A stretch of 64,000 nt of DNA from Lachnospiraceae bacterium (GTDB lineage Bacteria; Bacillota; Clostridia; Lachnospirales; Lachnospiraceae). Position numbers and translations under genes: made by a program. Location: NCBI GenBank assembly GCA_902363835.1, contig CABJBM010000013.1:110523-174522 (forward strand), read 5' to 3'. Below the pieces are notes generated by a model. That model made no database searches. It was not told the DNA's origin and worked only from the letters and a program-made list of their open reading frames with translations. The stretch's first letter is position 1; every line of letters starts with the position of its first letter. This document shows positions 35,855 to 44,369 of this stretch, piece by piece.

Positions 35855-36997
35855 TTATAGGAAATCTCTGATCCGTTTGCTGCGGACAGGATTTCTAAGC
35901 TTCCTAAGTGCTTTTGCTTCTATCTGCCTGATGCGCTCCCGGGTAACATTAAATTCTTTTCCTACTTCTTCCAGTGTACGGGGATGGCCGTCTTCCAGAC
36001 CGAATCTGAGTACGATTACCTGACGCTCCCTCTCCTTTAAATCTCCAAGCAGGGCATCAATGTGCTCTCTCAGCATCACGGATTCCACATTACCTTCCGG
36101 AGTCACCACATTATTATCGGCTACGAAATCTCCCAGGTTGGAATCATCCTCTTCACCGATCGGTGTTTCAAGGGATGCAGGTTCTCTGGCGATCTGCATG
36201 ATCTCCATAACCTTGTCCTCAGACATGTCAAGGGCTTCCGCAAGTTCCATTACAGATGGTTCGTATCCAAGCTCAAGAGTCAGTTTTCTCTGCATCTTGG
36301 ACATTTTGTTAATGGTTTCCACCATATGCACAGGCACACGAATTGTTCTGGCCTGATCTGCAAGAGCTCTGGTTACAGACTGCCGTATCCACCAAGTAGC
36401 ATATGTACTTAACTTATAACCTTTAGTATAATCAAATTTTTCCACGCCTTTAATAAGGCCCAGATTCCCTTCCTGAACCAGATCAAGGAAACTCATTCCG
36501 CGCCCTGTATAGCGCTTTGCAATACTGACTACAAGGCGCAAATTTGCCTCGATCAAGCGCTCTTTGGCATCATCATCGCCATCCGCTTTTCTCTTAGCAA
36601 GGCGCAGTTCTTCCTCTGCGTTCAAAAGTGGTACCGTGCCAATTTCCTTTAAATACATGCGGACAGGATCTTCCGTTCCAATGCCCTCTAACAGGTCAAT
36701 GGCGTCAAGATCAATATCTTCCTCGTCTACATCTTTTACAAAGCTGTCATCAAGATCATCGTCTAAAAGCAGGTCGTCCGACAGGAGCACATCATCAGTT
36801 AAAACGGAATCGTCAATGACCGGGATCACGTCTACGCCGCGATTCTCCAGGTACGTATAAATCTGATCCATCTGCTCGGTTGTCAGTTCTTCCCCCATAA
36901 AGAAGTTATTAATCTCCGTTACGTCCAAAGCATTGTGCTTCGTTTTTGCAAGTTCGACAAGTTTTCCCAGCTTATCTAAAAAATTATCCTTTTCCAC
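35855..36997 (-). CDS. rpoD: Primary sigma factor RpoD (SigA)
   Basis: 380 aa principal sigma-70 factor. Region 1.1 is at the N-terminus, followed by an acidic Asp/Leu-rich stretch ([14 protein letters not shown]). Region 1.2/2 has [11 protein letters not shown], and [14 protein letters not shown] for -10 recognition. Region 3 follows, and region 4.2 reads [28 protein letters not shown] for -35 recognition. The start is GTG with AAGGACG upstream. It has its own promoter. dnaG, commonly upstream of rpoD in Firmicutes, is not here; the upstream gene is a lipid kinase. Confidence 0.98.
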   Translation of the reverse strand: MEKDNFLDKLGKLVELAKTKHNALDVTEINNFFMGEELTTEQMDQIYTYLENRGVDVIPVIDDSVLTDDVLLSDDLLLDDDLDDSFVKDVDEEDIDLDAIDLLEGIGTEDPVRMYLKEIGTVPLLNAEEELRLAKRKADGDDDAKERLIEANLRLVVSIAKRYTGRGMSFLDLVQEGNLGLIKGVEKFDYTKGYKLSTYATWWIRQSVTRALADQARTIRVPVHMVETINKMSKMQRKLTLELGYEPSVMELAEALDMSEDKVMEIMQIAREPASLETPIGEEDDSNLGDFVADNNVVTPEGNVESVMLREHIDALLGDLKERERQVIVLRFGLEDGHPRTLEEVGKEFNVTRERIRQIEAKALRKLRNPVRSKRIRDFL

Positions 36998-37048
36998 TTA
37001 ATAACGTCCTTTCGCTAAGAGGTATACATAAAGCCCACACAACTTTTC

Positions 37049-37077
37049 ATTATATACTACCGGAATCCATATTTCAA
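37049..37077 (-). promoter_or_regulatory. Promoter of rpoD
   Basis: Minus-strand -35 TTGAAA, 17-bp spacer, perfect -10 TATAAT, about 50 bp before the GTG start. Consistent with autoregulation by the housekeeping sigma factor. Confidence 0.8.
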
Positions 37078-37104
37078 CATATTTCTGCTTAAAAAGCAGT
37101 TTTA

Positions 37105-38055
37105 TTACTTTTTCGGCACTTTTCTCATAATTTGGATTCTTTTCTTTAAATTAATGATATTAACTTCCCTCTTGGTCCCGCCGAATTCCCCATCTAATAC
37201 CCAGTCAATAGGCTCTTCCGAGAGAATTCTCAAAGACCTTGTCCGAAATTTATGGACGTATTCGTTCGGTTCTTCTTTCAGAAACATGTAGTTAATGATA
37301 TTGGTCAGATCCAGAGGAGTCTTGGGCGTGCGGATTAAAAGCACTTCAAATTCGCCGTCGTCCAGAGCCACATCCTGTGTCACAAGTCCTTTAAAGCCTC
37401 CGACGCTTATGGTGTTGGTGATCATACCGAAAATAAATTCTCCTTCCAGAATCATTTCCTCTTTCTTACCCACGCTCTCCGGGTATAAGGGTATACCCGC
37501 AGGAAGCTCCTCACACTCAATCTTCATTCCATAGGACTTTATGGAAGCCAGGCTCTTCATGCCTTCCAGCATATAGGCCTGATGTCCCAGAACATTTTTC
37601 TTATCCTGGGGCGTTAAATAAGATACCTCTGTAAAAGCTCCAAAAGCTGCTATATATACAAAATGCCTGTCCTCACAGAAACAGCCGATGTCAATTGGAA
37701 AGGGTTCGCCATAAACCGCGGCCTCAGCCGCCCGTATCATATTCTTGGAAATTTTTAAACTGGAAGCAAAATCATTGGTGGAACCGGCAGGAATGTACCC
37801 CAGATTGGGTAAATGGTCCAATTTCATGAGACCGCTTATGGTTTCATTTAAGGTCCCGTCTCCCCCGCTGCACACCACTAAGTCAGCATTGCCTCCGTAT
37901 TCTGCTGCGGCTTCCATTGCGTCACCGCACCGCTGGGTCACATGGACCGACAGTTCATAACCTGCCTTTGTAAAAATATCCAGGATATCCAACAGCTTAT
38001 TCCTGATCTGAGCTTTCCCTGAACGTGGATTAAATATAAAAAGAATCTTTTTCAT
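37105..38055 (-). CDS. YegS/DagK-type lipid kinase carrying an in-frame palindromic element
   Basis: 316 aa diacylglycerol-kinase-like protein (DAGK_cat). Family features: FIFNPRSGKA at the N-terminus, the nucleotide-binding SGGDGTLNE, GYIPAGSTNDFA, and NTISVGGFKG in the second domain. It would phosphorylate diacylglycerol or a related lipid. Around residues 182-200 the segment ELPAGIPLYPESVGKKEE is encoded by a copy of the 51-bp repeat. It sits between KIEC and ILEGEFIFG, where family members normally continue directly, so it looks like an insertion into a surface loop. AGGTG precedes the ATG. Confidence 0.9.
   Translation of the reverse strand: MKKILFIFNPRSGKAQIRNKLLDILDIFTKAGYELSVHVTQRCGDAMEAAAEYGGNADLVVCSGGDGTLNETISGLMKLDHLPNLGYIPAGSTNDFASSLKISKNMIRAAEAAVYGEPFPIDIGCFCEDRHFVYIAAFGAFTEVSYLTPQDKKNVLGHQAYMLEGMKSLASIKSYGMKIECEELPAGIPLYPESVGKKEEMILEGEFIFGMITNTISVGGFKGLVTQDVALDDGEFEVLLIRTPKTPLDLTNIINYMFLKEEPNEYVHKFRTRSLRILSEEPIDWVLDGEFGGTKREVNIINLKKRIQIMRKVPKK
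37458..37508. repeat. Palindromic element inside the lipid kinase gene
   Basis: Single 51-bp unit with stem ACCCACGCTCTCCGGGT and second part GGGTATACCCGCAGG. It matches the intergenic units at 0.7 and 34.1 kb and keeps the reading frame open. Confidence 0.85.
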
Positions 38056-38059
38056 TATA

Positions 38060-39160
38060 TCACCTGATTAATTTTGTATACGCTTTAAATGCGCCTGGCA
38101 GGGAATAATTTTTCTTTAAGTCCTCTGCTGTGACCCATAAAAAATCTCCGGCCGGCCGTTCCTCAAGTTCAATTTGATATCCTATCATATGCCATTCCAC
38201 ATGGCTGAACACATGTTTTGCGGCTGAAAGGGGCGTTATTACAGCCTCCTTCACTCCCAGCCTGGTGAGGAGCGCCTCTCCTTCCAAGTGTCCATCCACA
38301 TTGGGAAACTCATAAAGAGAAGCCAAAAGCCCTGTGTCCTCCCGTTTCCGAATGGCGATCCGCCCAGCCTGCCGCAGGAGCATCACCGTCTTATCCTCGC
38401 TCCGGCGTGCCTTTTTAGGCGTTTTTACGGGAATCTCGCTTATAAGGTCTTTGCTCCTTGCAATGCAGATCGAGGCCAGGGGACACTGGCTGCACAGAGG
38501 CGCTCCGTTGGGCACGCAGACAATGGCACCGATCTCAATAAGCCCCTGGTTATAAGAGCTGGCTGCCCCTTTTGGCATCACAGCACTTAACTCCTCCTCC
38601 ATACGGCGTTTGACTGCCTGTTTTAAAATGTCATCCCTGCTGCCCATCACCCTGGAAACCACCCGTAAAACATTGCCATCCACAGCAGGAACCGGGATTC
38701 CAAAGGCGATGGAAGCAATGGCACCTGCAGTATAGGACCCGATCCCAGGAAGCGTTTTAAGCTCCTCGTAGGATGCCGGAAGCTCTCCGCCATACTGCTC
38801 TACAAGAAGCTCTGCTGTTTTCTTTAGATTTTTCGCCCTGCTGTAATAGCCAAGGCCTTCCCAGAGTTTTAATAACCGGTCTTCCGGCACTGCCGCCAGA
38901 TCCCCAATCCCAGGCAAAGCCTCCATAAAACGCTCAAAATATGGTTTTACAGCCTCCACTCTGGTCTGCTGGAGCATGATCTCCGATATCCACACACGGT
39001 ATGGCTCCGGCCGGTCCCTCCATGGAAGCGCCCTGGCATGCTCTTTGTACCAGGATAAAAGGGGGCGCTCCATGGCCTTTAATCGCTTTCTTGTATCCAG
39101 TTCTTTTTCCTTAGGTTCTAAAACCTGTAACTTATCATAAAGCAAATGGTTCTTCATCAT
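38060..39160 (-). CDS. mutY: A/G-specific adenine glycosylase MutY
   Basis: 366 aa base-excision repair enzyme that removes adenine opposite 8-oxoguanine. Helix-hairpin-helix and catalytic region: ISEIMLQQTRVEAVKPYF, then LPGIGSYTAGAIASIAFG with VDGNVLRV carrying the catalytic Asp. 4Fe-4S cysteines occur as C-x6-C-x2-C-x5-C around PLCSQCPLASIC. The C-terminal NUDIX-like 8-oxoG recognition domain follows. The ATG overlaps the birA stop (ATGA). Confidence 0.96.
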   Translation of the reverse strand: MMKNHLLYDKLQVLEPKEKELDTRKRLKAMERPLLSWYKEHARALPWRDRPEPYRVWISEIMLQQTRVEAVKPYFERFMEALPGIGDLAAVPEDRLLKLWEGLGYYSRAKNLKKTAELLVEQYGGELPASYEELKTLPGIGSYTAGAIASIAFGIPVPAVDGNVLRVVSRVMGSRDDILKQAVKRRMEEELSAVMPKGAASSYNQGLIEIGAIVCVPNGAPLCSQCPLASICIARSKDLISEIPVKTPKKARRSEDKTVMLLRQAGRIAIRKREDTGLLASLYEFPNVDGHLEGEALLTRLGVKEAVITPLSAAKHVFSHVEWHMIGYQIELEERPAGDFLWVTAEDLKKNYSLPGAFKAYTKLIR

Positions 39161-40140
39161 ACATATCCATAGATTCCCCGGACTGATACCTCTCCGGAAA
39201 TCACATGTCTTACCTCTCCCGGTTCTGCTTCCACAAGAAGCTCCCCTTTTTCATTGATTCCCAGGGCCTTGCCAATGTAATCACCTGACTTATCCAGAAC
39301 TCTTACTTCCTTTCCGGCATTGACCATATGCTTATTATAGACACTTATCAGCCCGGATAAATCACCCTGGCTGATAAATTTTTCATAATATTGCTCAAAA
39401 GCCTCCATAACAGCGGCAATCAGCCGGCTTCTCCTCACCTTTTCCCCTGTTTCCAGAAGCAGGGAGGTGGCCGTCTGACTGACCTCTTCGGGAAATTCTC
39501 CTTCGTTAACGTTGATTCCGATTCCTACCACTACATAGTGAATTCCTTCCAGCTCAGCGCTCATTTCCGTCAGAATACCGCACAGCTTTTTCCCGTTTGC
39601 CACAATGTCGTTAGGCCACTTGATGCCGGCTGAAAGGCCTGTCACATTCCTTATTCCGTCATAAACCGCAAGGGCTGCCACCAGTGTTATCATGGAAGCC
39701 GCGGAAGGAAGGATGTCAGGTCTTAAGATCAGGCTCATAAATATGTTCTTTCCGGAAGGAGATACCCATGCGCGCCCTCTTCTGCCCCTGCCTGCCTTCT
39801 GGCAGTCCGATACAACAAGAGTTCCGTGGGAAGCCCCTTCCTCTGCCAGACGCCTGGCTCTTATGTTGGTGGAATCAATGGTCTCATGATACTCCACTTC
39901 CCGGCCAAATTTCCCTTTAATACAGCTTTCTATCTCTGTTTTCGTCATTATATCACAAGAACCGATGAAATGGTACCCCCTATTTCGAACCGCTTCAATT
40001 TCATATCCTTCTTCTTCCAGCTGTCGGATGGCCTTCCAGATTGCAGTCCTGGAAACCCCAAAGCGGCCGCACAGCTCCTGCCCGGATAAATAGCCGTCAT
40101 TTTCCTTAAGGAGTTTAAGGATTTCTGTTTTCAATGACAT
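39157..40140 (-). CDS. birA: Bifunctional biotin ligase / biotin operon repressor BirA
   Basis: 327 aa. The N-terminal winged helix (LSGQELCGRFGVSRTAIWKAI) would bind a biotin operator; the catalytic domain has the biotinyl-AMP loop GRGRRGRAWVSP and KWPNDI, then a C-terminal SH3-like domain. It attaches biotin to carboxylase BCCP domains. The start at the ATG of MSLKTEIL overlaps the preceding stop as TGATG; a GTG three codons earlier is an alternative. It is followed by mutY in the same unit. Confidence 0.95.
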   Translation of the reverse strand: MSLKTEILKLLKENDGYLSGQELCGRFGVSRTAIWKAIRQLEEEGYEIEAVRNRGYHFIGSCDIMTKTEIESCIKGKFGREVEYHETIDSTNIRARRLAEEGASHGTLVVSDCQKAGRGRRGRAWVSPSGKNIFMSLILRPDILPSAASMITLVAALAVYDGIRNVTGLSAGIKWPNDIVANGKKLCGILTEMSAELEGIHYVVVGIGINVNEGEFPEEVSQTATSLLLETGEKVRRSRLIAAVMEAFEQYYEKFISQGDLSGLISVYNKHMVNAGKEVRVLDKSGDYIGKALGINEKGELLVEAEPGEVRHVISGEVSVRGIYGYV

Positions 40141-40448
40141 CACCCCCACCAGATGCTCACCGCACTGATCACGGTAAGGGCCGTCAAAAGGATCCCAAAC
40201 AGGAGGACCGCCATTCCCGCTGCCTTCTTCTTTTTTTCACGGCCGCTGAGTCTGATTTTATAAATTCCGTTAATCAGGTTGAGCATTCCGGCCAGGAAAA
40301 ATATTGCCGGAAACAAAAGCATATGGTCTTCCGGACTTAAAAATGATATGACTGCCAGCACTACAATCAGGATTCCCACCACAATATGGAGAATATCCAC
40401 TATCATGGAAGCGTTTCTCAAGCTTCTTCCTCGTTCCTGTATATACAT
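40140..40448 (-). CDS. Small integral membrane protein, 102 aa
   Basis: Hydrophobic protein with about three membrane helices (around 17-38, 45-62 and 77-98) and a charged KKKK loop between the last two. No family recognised with confidence. AGGAGAG precedes the ATG. It is wedged between argF and birA, 3 bp after argF, and overlaps the birA start, so it is translated as part of this operon. Confidence 0.75.
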   Translation of the reverse strand: MYIQERGRSLRNASMIVDILHIVVGILIVVLAVISFLSPEDHMLLFPAIFFLAGMLNLINGIYKIRLSGREKKKKAAGMAVLLFGILLTALTVISAVSIWWG

Positions 40449-40451
40449 TTT

Positions 40452-41387
40452 CTACTCTCCTAACGTTGCTACCATTATAGCCTTAATGGTATGCATTCTG
40501 TTTTCTGCTTCATCAAATACCACAGATGCACCTGATTCAAAAACCTCTTCTGTCACTTCATTTCCTTTGACAGCCGGCAGGCAGTGCATGAATATGGTAG
40601 TGTCTTTACCGGTCTTTTCCATCAGCTCCTTATTTACCTGATATGGTTTTAAAAGAGCAATTCGCTGGGCTGCCTTGTCCTCTTCGCCCATGGAACACCA
40701 CACGTCGGTATAAATGGTATCAGCGTCTTTAACCCCGTCAATATCCTCCGTAAGAGTGATAGTGCTTCCGCTTTCCTTTGCATAGCCCTGGCATAATTCC
40801 ACCAGATCCTCCCTTGGCCACAGGCTCTTGGGAGCCAGGATAGTAAAATGAACGCCCATCTTGCTCATGCCGATCATCAGGCTGTTGGCCATGTTATTGC
40901 GCCCATCTCCTGCATATACGAAACGGAGCCCTTTTAAATATCCGAAATGCTCTTTCATGGTAAGAAGGTCTGCCAGGATCTGGGTGGGATGATAATCATC
41001 GGTCAGTCCGTTCCACACCGGAACGCCTGCATATTCAGCCAGGTCTTCCACTGTCTTATGCTTGAATCCACGGAACTCAATCCCATCAAATATCCTTCCC
41101 AAAACTCTTGCCGTATCTTCCACGCTTTCCTTGTGTCCCAGCTGGATATCATCTTTCCCCAAATATTCCGGGTGTGCGCCCTCATCCACTGCAGCAACCA
41201 CAAAAGAACATCTGGTGCGGGTAGACGGCTTTTCAAAAATAAGAGCAATGTTTTTCCCCTTCAGGGAGTTTCCTGTAATCCCCTGTTTTTTTCTGGCTTT
41301 TAAATCGGCGGCTAAGTCCAGTAAGTATCCAATCTCTTCCGGTGAATAATCCTTTAATGTGATAAAACTTCTTCCTTTTAAGTTCAT
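40452..41387 (-). CDS. argF: Ornithine carbamoyltransferase
   Basis: 311 aa transferase making citrulline from ornithine and carbamoyl phosphate. Carbamoyl-phosphate site [12 protein letters not shown] near residue 52, HPTQILAD near residue 133, the ornithine loop with DVWCSMGEE, and the catalytic Cys in FMHCLPA near residue 265. GGAGG precedes the ATG. An ArgR-like box over the promoter supports the biosynthetic role (argF) more than an arginine-deiminase role (arcB). Confidence 0.96.
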   Translation of the reverse strand: MNLKGRSFITLKDYSPEEIGYLLDLAADLKARKKQGITGNSLKGKNIALIFEKPSTRTRCSFVVAAVDEGAHPEYLGKDDIQLGHKESVEDTARVLGRIFDGIEFRGFKHKTVEDLAEYAGVPVWNGLTDDYHPTQILADLLTMKEHFGYLKGLRFVYAGDGRNNMANSLMIGMSKMGVHFTILAPKSLWPREDLVELCQGYAKESGSTITLTEDIDGVKDADTIYTDVWCSMGEEDKAAQRIALLKPYQVNKELMEKTGKDTTIFMHCLPAVKGNEVTEEVFESGASVVFDEAENRMHTIKAIMVATLGE

Positions 41388-41410
41388 ATTGCTTCCTCCG
41401 CTTTTCTTGT

Positions 41411-41424
41411 TGTATTTTTATACA
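41411..41424. promoter_or_regulatory. ArgR-type operator (ARG box)
   Basis: Perfect 14-bp palindrome TGTATTTTTATACA (TGTAT, four-base centre, ATACA), close to the ARG box consensus TGNATwwwwATNCA. It starts 3 bp after the -10 hexamer, covering the transcription start. Confidence 0.7.
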
Positions 41425-41426
41425 TT

Positions 41427-41455
41427 ATTATAGTATATAGCGTATAGTTATGCAA
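41427..41455 (-). promoter_or_regulatory. Promoter of argF
   Basis: Minus-strand -35 TTGCAT, 17-bp spacer, perfect -10 TATAAT. Placed about 40 bp upstream of the argF ATG and overlapped downstream by the ARG box. Confidence 0.8.
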
Positions 41456-41463
41456 TACTTTTT

Positions 41464-42636
41464 TTATTTCTTATCACTTTGAGGAAACAACGTCACATTA
41501 TCAAGGGACCGGAGCTTCTTTCTGATCTCTTTTATCAGCTCTTCCACCGTATAAATCCGAAATCGTCTGACCTTCAGACGTTTTGCTAAATCTTCCAGCA
41601 GTCCCAGGTACATATCCTTGTAATCCCAGCCCTCCTTCAGCTTAAACTCCTCAGCCAGCCTGGGGAATAATTTTTCCGTAAATGCACGGTACCCTGTCAG
41701 GGCCGCCATTCCCTCTTCATTCAGGGTATCCTGCATATATATTTTTAAAAATTCCAGTTCTGACATCATCTTGTCAAAATAATAAGGTTCCGTATTAGGT
41801 GCATCAATATAATAAATACGCCCGCAAAGGTCATATAAGAACCTTTTTGCATCAAAATATCCCAAAGTCATGTTTTTTCTGGCCTGTTTTTTATCAAATT
41901 CCAGGATTCCTCCCAGGTCCTGCCTGGGAGCGATGTGGTACACCCGGATTCCCTCCGGGATCTCCGTGGTCCGTTCCTTATCAATCCCCAGGCCGTAAAT
42001 ACGGATCACAATGACATCTTCATATCCGTGGTCAAGGAGCACATTAATGGGCACATTGTTGACCCCTCCCCCATCCATATACCGTTTTCCGCTCAGCTTT
42101 TCATTTTTAAATGCCAAAAAGTAGGCGCTGGCCAGCAGCATTTCCTTAATCGTCCCGGCATCACCTTTCCTGATGTCCTCAGCCAGCTCTTTTCTGTCTG
42201 AAACCGAATAGGTTACGGTATAAAGCTCCCTGTCTGAATTTCTGATCTTTTCCTCATCTCCCACCACTTCCTCAATGAGATTTTTTAAAGGAGTGATGTC
42301 AAATCCGCCATCCTTTAGGATCTGGAAACCGCTGCTTATGAGTTCCTGAAGATTTAAAGATTTGAAATCCCTTTCTCTCAATGCCTTTATGGTCTCATCG
42401 TTTACCGCCATGACCCGGGAGTACTCGATATTCTTCCATATCTTCTCCGCCAGTTCCAAGTCATCCATGCAAATAAGGGCACCGTTTAAGGAACCAACAG
42501 AAACACCTGCAACTCCCTTTATCTTTACTCCAACCTCCCGCAGGGCCTTCCATGCACCAATCTGGTAAGCTCCCTTGGCTCCTCCGCCTTCCAGAACCAG
42601 CCCATATTCCCTGCTTAAATCCAGTTTCAGTTCCAT
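41464..42636 (-). CDS. Patatin-like phospholipase family protein
   Basis: 390 aa. The patatin fold is shown by the oxyanion loop GLVLEGGGAKGAYQIG, the nucleophile elbow GVSVGSLNG (Ser-Asp dyad) and the catalytic Asp in YMDGGGVNNVP near residue 195. No signal peptide or membrane helix is evident, so it is probably a cytoplasmic acyl hydrolase. The C-terminal 150 residues are helical and have no recognised domain. AAGGAGGG precedes the ATG. Substrate unknown. Confidence 0.92.
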   Translation of the reverse strand: MELKLDLSREYGLVLEGGGAKGAYQIGAWKALREVGVKIKGVAGVSVGSLNGALICMDDLELAEKIWKNIEYSRVMAVNDETIKALRERDFKSLNLQELISSGFQILKDGGFDITPLKNLIEEVVGDEEKIRNSDRELYTVTYSVSDRKELAEDIRKGDAGTIKEMLLASAYFLAFKNEKLSGKRYMDGGGVNNVPINVLLDHGYEDVIVIRIYGLGIDKERTTEIPEGIRVYHIAPRQDLGGILEFDKKQARKNMTLGYFDAKRFLYDLCGRIYYIDAPNTEPYYFDKMMSELEFLKIYMQDTLNEEGMAALTGYRAFTEKLFPRLAEEFKLKEGWDYKDMYLGLLEDLAKRLKVRRFRIYTVEELIKEIRKKLRSLDNVTLFPQSDKK

Positions 42637-42666
42637 AAGCCCTCCTTAAAAACAATCCAATAAGCG

Positions 42667-42701
42667 AAAAACGCAGCAAGAGGACATCTGCCTCCTGCTG
42701 C
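42667..42701 (-). terminator. Terminator after the NfeD-SPFH operon
   Basis: Minus-strand stem GCAGCAGGAGG / TCTTGCTGC with bulges, followed by GTTTTTCG. Confidence 0.7.
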
Positions 42702-42708
42702 GGTATGT

Positions 42709-42810
42709 TTATAACTGAAAGGAAGTTTGATTCGCCCATGGCTCATCAAATAGCTGATTTCCCAAACGCCCTTCAGAATAAAATCCGGGCCAGGCTTTGC
42801 TCACCTCCAT
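42709..42810 (-). repeat. Copy 1 of a 48-bp dispersed repeat, potentially coding for a 33-aa peptide
   Basis: Bases 42719-42768 match 52651-52700 with only a few differences; the core is an imperfect palindrome, TTTGAT...GCC...GGC...ATCAAA. On the minus strand a short frame after the SPFH gene ends LFDEPWANQTSFQL, and the second copy reads PFDEPMANQTSLKG. No ribosome site is seen for the 33-codon frame, so I list it as a repeat and not a gene. Confidence 0.65.
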
Positions 42811-42818
42811 TAAGGAAA

Positions 42819-43757
42819 TTATTCCATCGGATTCTTAGAGATCTCCGTAATGGAAGAAACCAGGCCGGCCATGTTCTGAATATCGGAAGGGATGATGATT
42901 TTGGTGGCCTTGCCGTCAGCAACCGCCTTAAATGCCTCCAGGCTCTTAATGACTAAAACTGAATGATCCGCACCAGCTTCCTTAATCATACGGATTCCCT
43001 CCGCATTGGCCTGTTGGATCTTTAAGGTGGCTTCCGCCTGGCCTTCCGCCTCACGGATCCGTTTTTCCTTTTCTGCCTCTGCATGAAGGATTGCAGCCTG
43101 CTTTTCAGCTTCCGCATCAAGGATGGCAGATTCCTTCTTTCCTTCCGCCACAAGAACGGTGGATGTCTTTTCTCCTTCTGCCCTTAAGATGGCTTCACGG
43201 CGTTCACGCTCTGCCTTCATCTGCTTCTCCATGGCATCCTGAATGGCTGCCGGAGGCATAATATTCTTAAGCTCCACACGGTTTACCTTAATTCCCCATG
43301 GGTCAGTGGCAATATCAAGAGTTTCCCTCATCTTCGCGTTGATGGTCTCTCTTGAAGTCAGGGTCTGATCCAGCTCCAGATCACCAATGATGTTACGAAG
43401 GGTCGTAGCCGTCAGATTCTCAATGGCCATGATGGGATTCTCAACACCGTAAGCATAAAGCTTTGGGTCTGTTATCTGAAAAAATATGACCGTGTCGATT
43501 CTCATGGTAACATTATCCTTTGTAATAACCGGCTGAGGCGGGAAATCCGCCACCTGCTCTTTTAAATTGACCCTTTTAGCCACACGGTCAAGAATCGGCA
43601 TCTTAATATGAACACCTACAGACCATGTCTCAATATAAGCTCCCAAGCGCTCTACAACCAGAGCCTGTGCCTGAGGAACGATCCTGATACACGTTGACAA
43701 TAAGGCAAGAATAACAATCAATATAATAATAACTGATGTAAATCCAACAACTCCCAT
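42819..43757 (-). CDS. SPFH/Band 7 membrane protein (stomatin / QmcA type)
   Basis: 312 aa: one N-terminal membrane helix (about 5-25), the SPFH domain (IRIVPQAQALVVERLGAY to about residue 190), then a long coiled coil rich in Ala, Glu and Lys (EGEKTSTVLVAEGKKES) and a hydrophobic C-terminal tail. Such proteins oligomerise at the membrane and act as scaffolds. It lies 1 bp after the nfeD gene, the usual partner of stomatin-type SPFH proteins. AGGAGG precedes the ATG. Confidence 0.92.
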   Translation of the reverse strand: MGVVGFTSVIIILIVILALLSTCIRIVPQAQALVVERLGAYIETWSVGVHIKMPILDRVAKRVNLKEQVADFPPQPVITKDNVTMRIDTVIFFQITDPKLYAYGVENPIMAIENLTATTLRNIIGDLELDQTLTSRETINAKMRETLDIATDPWGIKVNRVELKNIMPPAAIQDAMEKQMKAERERREAILRAEGEKTSTVLVAEGKKESAILDAEAEKQAAILHAEAEKEKRIREAEGQAEATLKIQQANAEGIRMIKEAGADHSVLVIKSLEAFKAVADGKATKIIIPSDIQNMAGLVSSITEISKNPME

Positions 43758-43758
43758 A

Positions 43759-44199
43759 TTATGATTCCTCCTGATTCATACTCACAATTAATTTTACACC
43801 TCTTATTTCTTTTACTTCCACCAAAGTACCTACCGGATATATACTGTTTTCCTCCTGTGCCCTGGCCGTCCATTCCTGACCGTTTAGGATCGCCGCACCT
43901 TTTCCCTCCATGTTGTTGATCGTAACCGTGACCCTGGCGCTTTTTCCAATCAGGCTTTCCATATTAGTCTTTACGGTATTCCGGTTTACATACTTTAAGG
44001 CAAAAGGCCTGGTAAAGAATAAAAGTACAAAGGATACAATAACAAATAATGCCAGCTGCACCTGGATATTTATCCCAAACAGTGCAAACACAAATGCAAC
44101 CAATGCTCCGCCTGCAAACCATATGGTCGTCAGGGCCATGGTCACCGCTTCAATTCCCAGAAGCACTACAAATGCAATAAGCCAATAGATTGCTGCCAT
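43759..44199 (-). CDS. NfeD family membrane protein
   Basis: 146 aa with an N-terminal pair or trio of membrane helices (about 2-65, including TTIWFAGGALVAF) and a C-terminal NfeD OB-fold domain (ESLIGKSARVTVTI to GVKLIVS). This short form lacks the protease domain of long NfeD proteins. It acts with the adjacent SPFH protein in membrane organisation, inferred from the conserved pairing. Start chosen at MAAIYW with AAGGGG upstream. Confidence 0.88.
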   Translation of the reverse strand: MAAIYWLIAFVVLLGIEAVTMALTTIWFAGGALVAFVFALFGINIQVQLALFVIVSFVLLFFTRPFALKYVNRNTVKTNMESLIGKSARVTVTINNMEGKGAAILNGQEWTARAQEENSIYPVGTLVEVKEIRGVKLIVSMNQEES

Positions 44200-44302
44200 C
44201 TCCTCAATCCCCTTCCCTGCCATTGTAGGCAAAGCTGCCCGGCAAATCTATCTGATGACACAGATCATAGTTCTGCCAAATTCTGTATGGCTGACTATAA
44301 CT

Positions 44303-44331
44303 ATCATACTATATGTTCCAGTATTTCTCAA
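44303..44331 (-). promoter_or_regulatory. Promoter of the nfeD-SPFH operon
   Basis: Minus-strand -35 TTGAGA, 17-bp spacer, -10 TATGAT, about 100 bp before the NfeD start. Confidence 0.65.
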
Positions 44332-44369
44332 CATTTCCACTTATAAAAAGCCTTACAATTTTCTGACGA

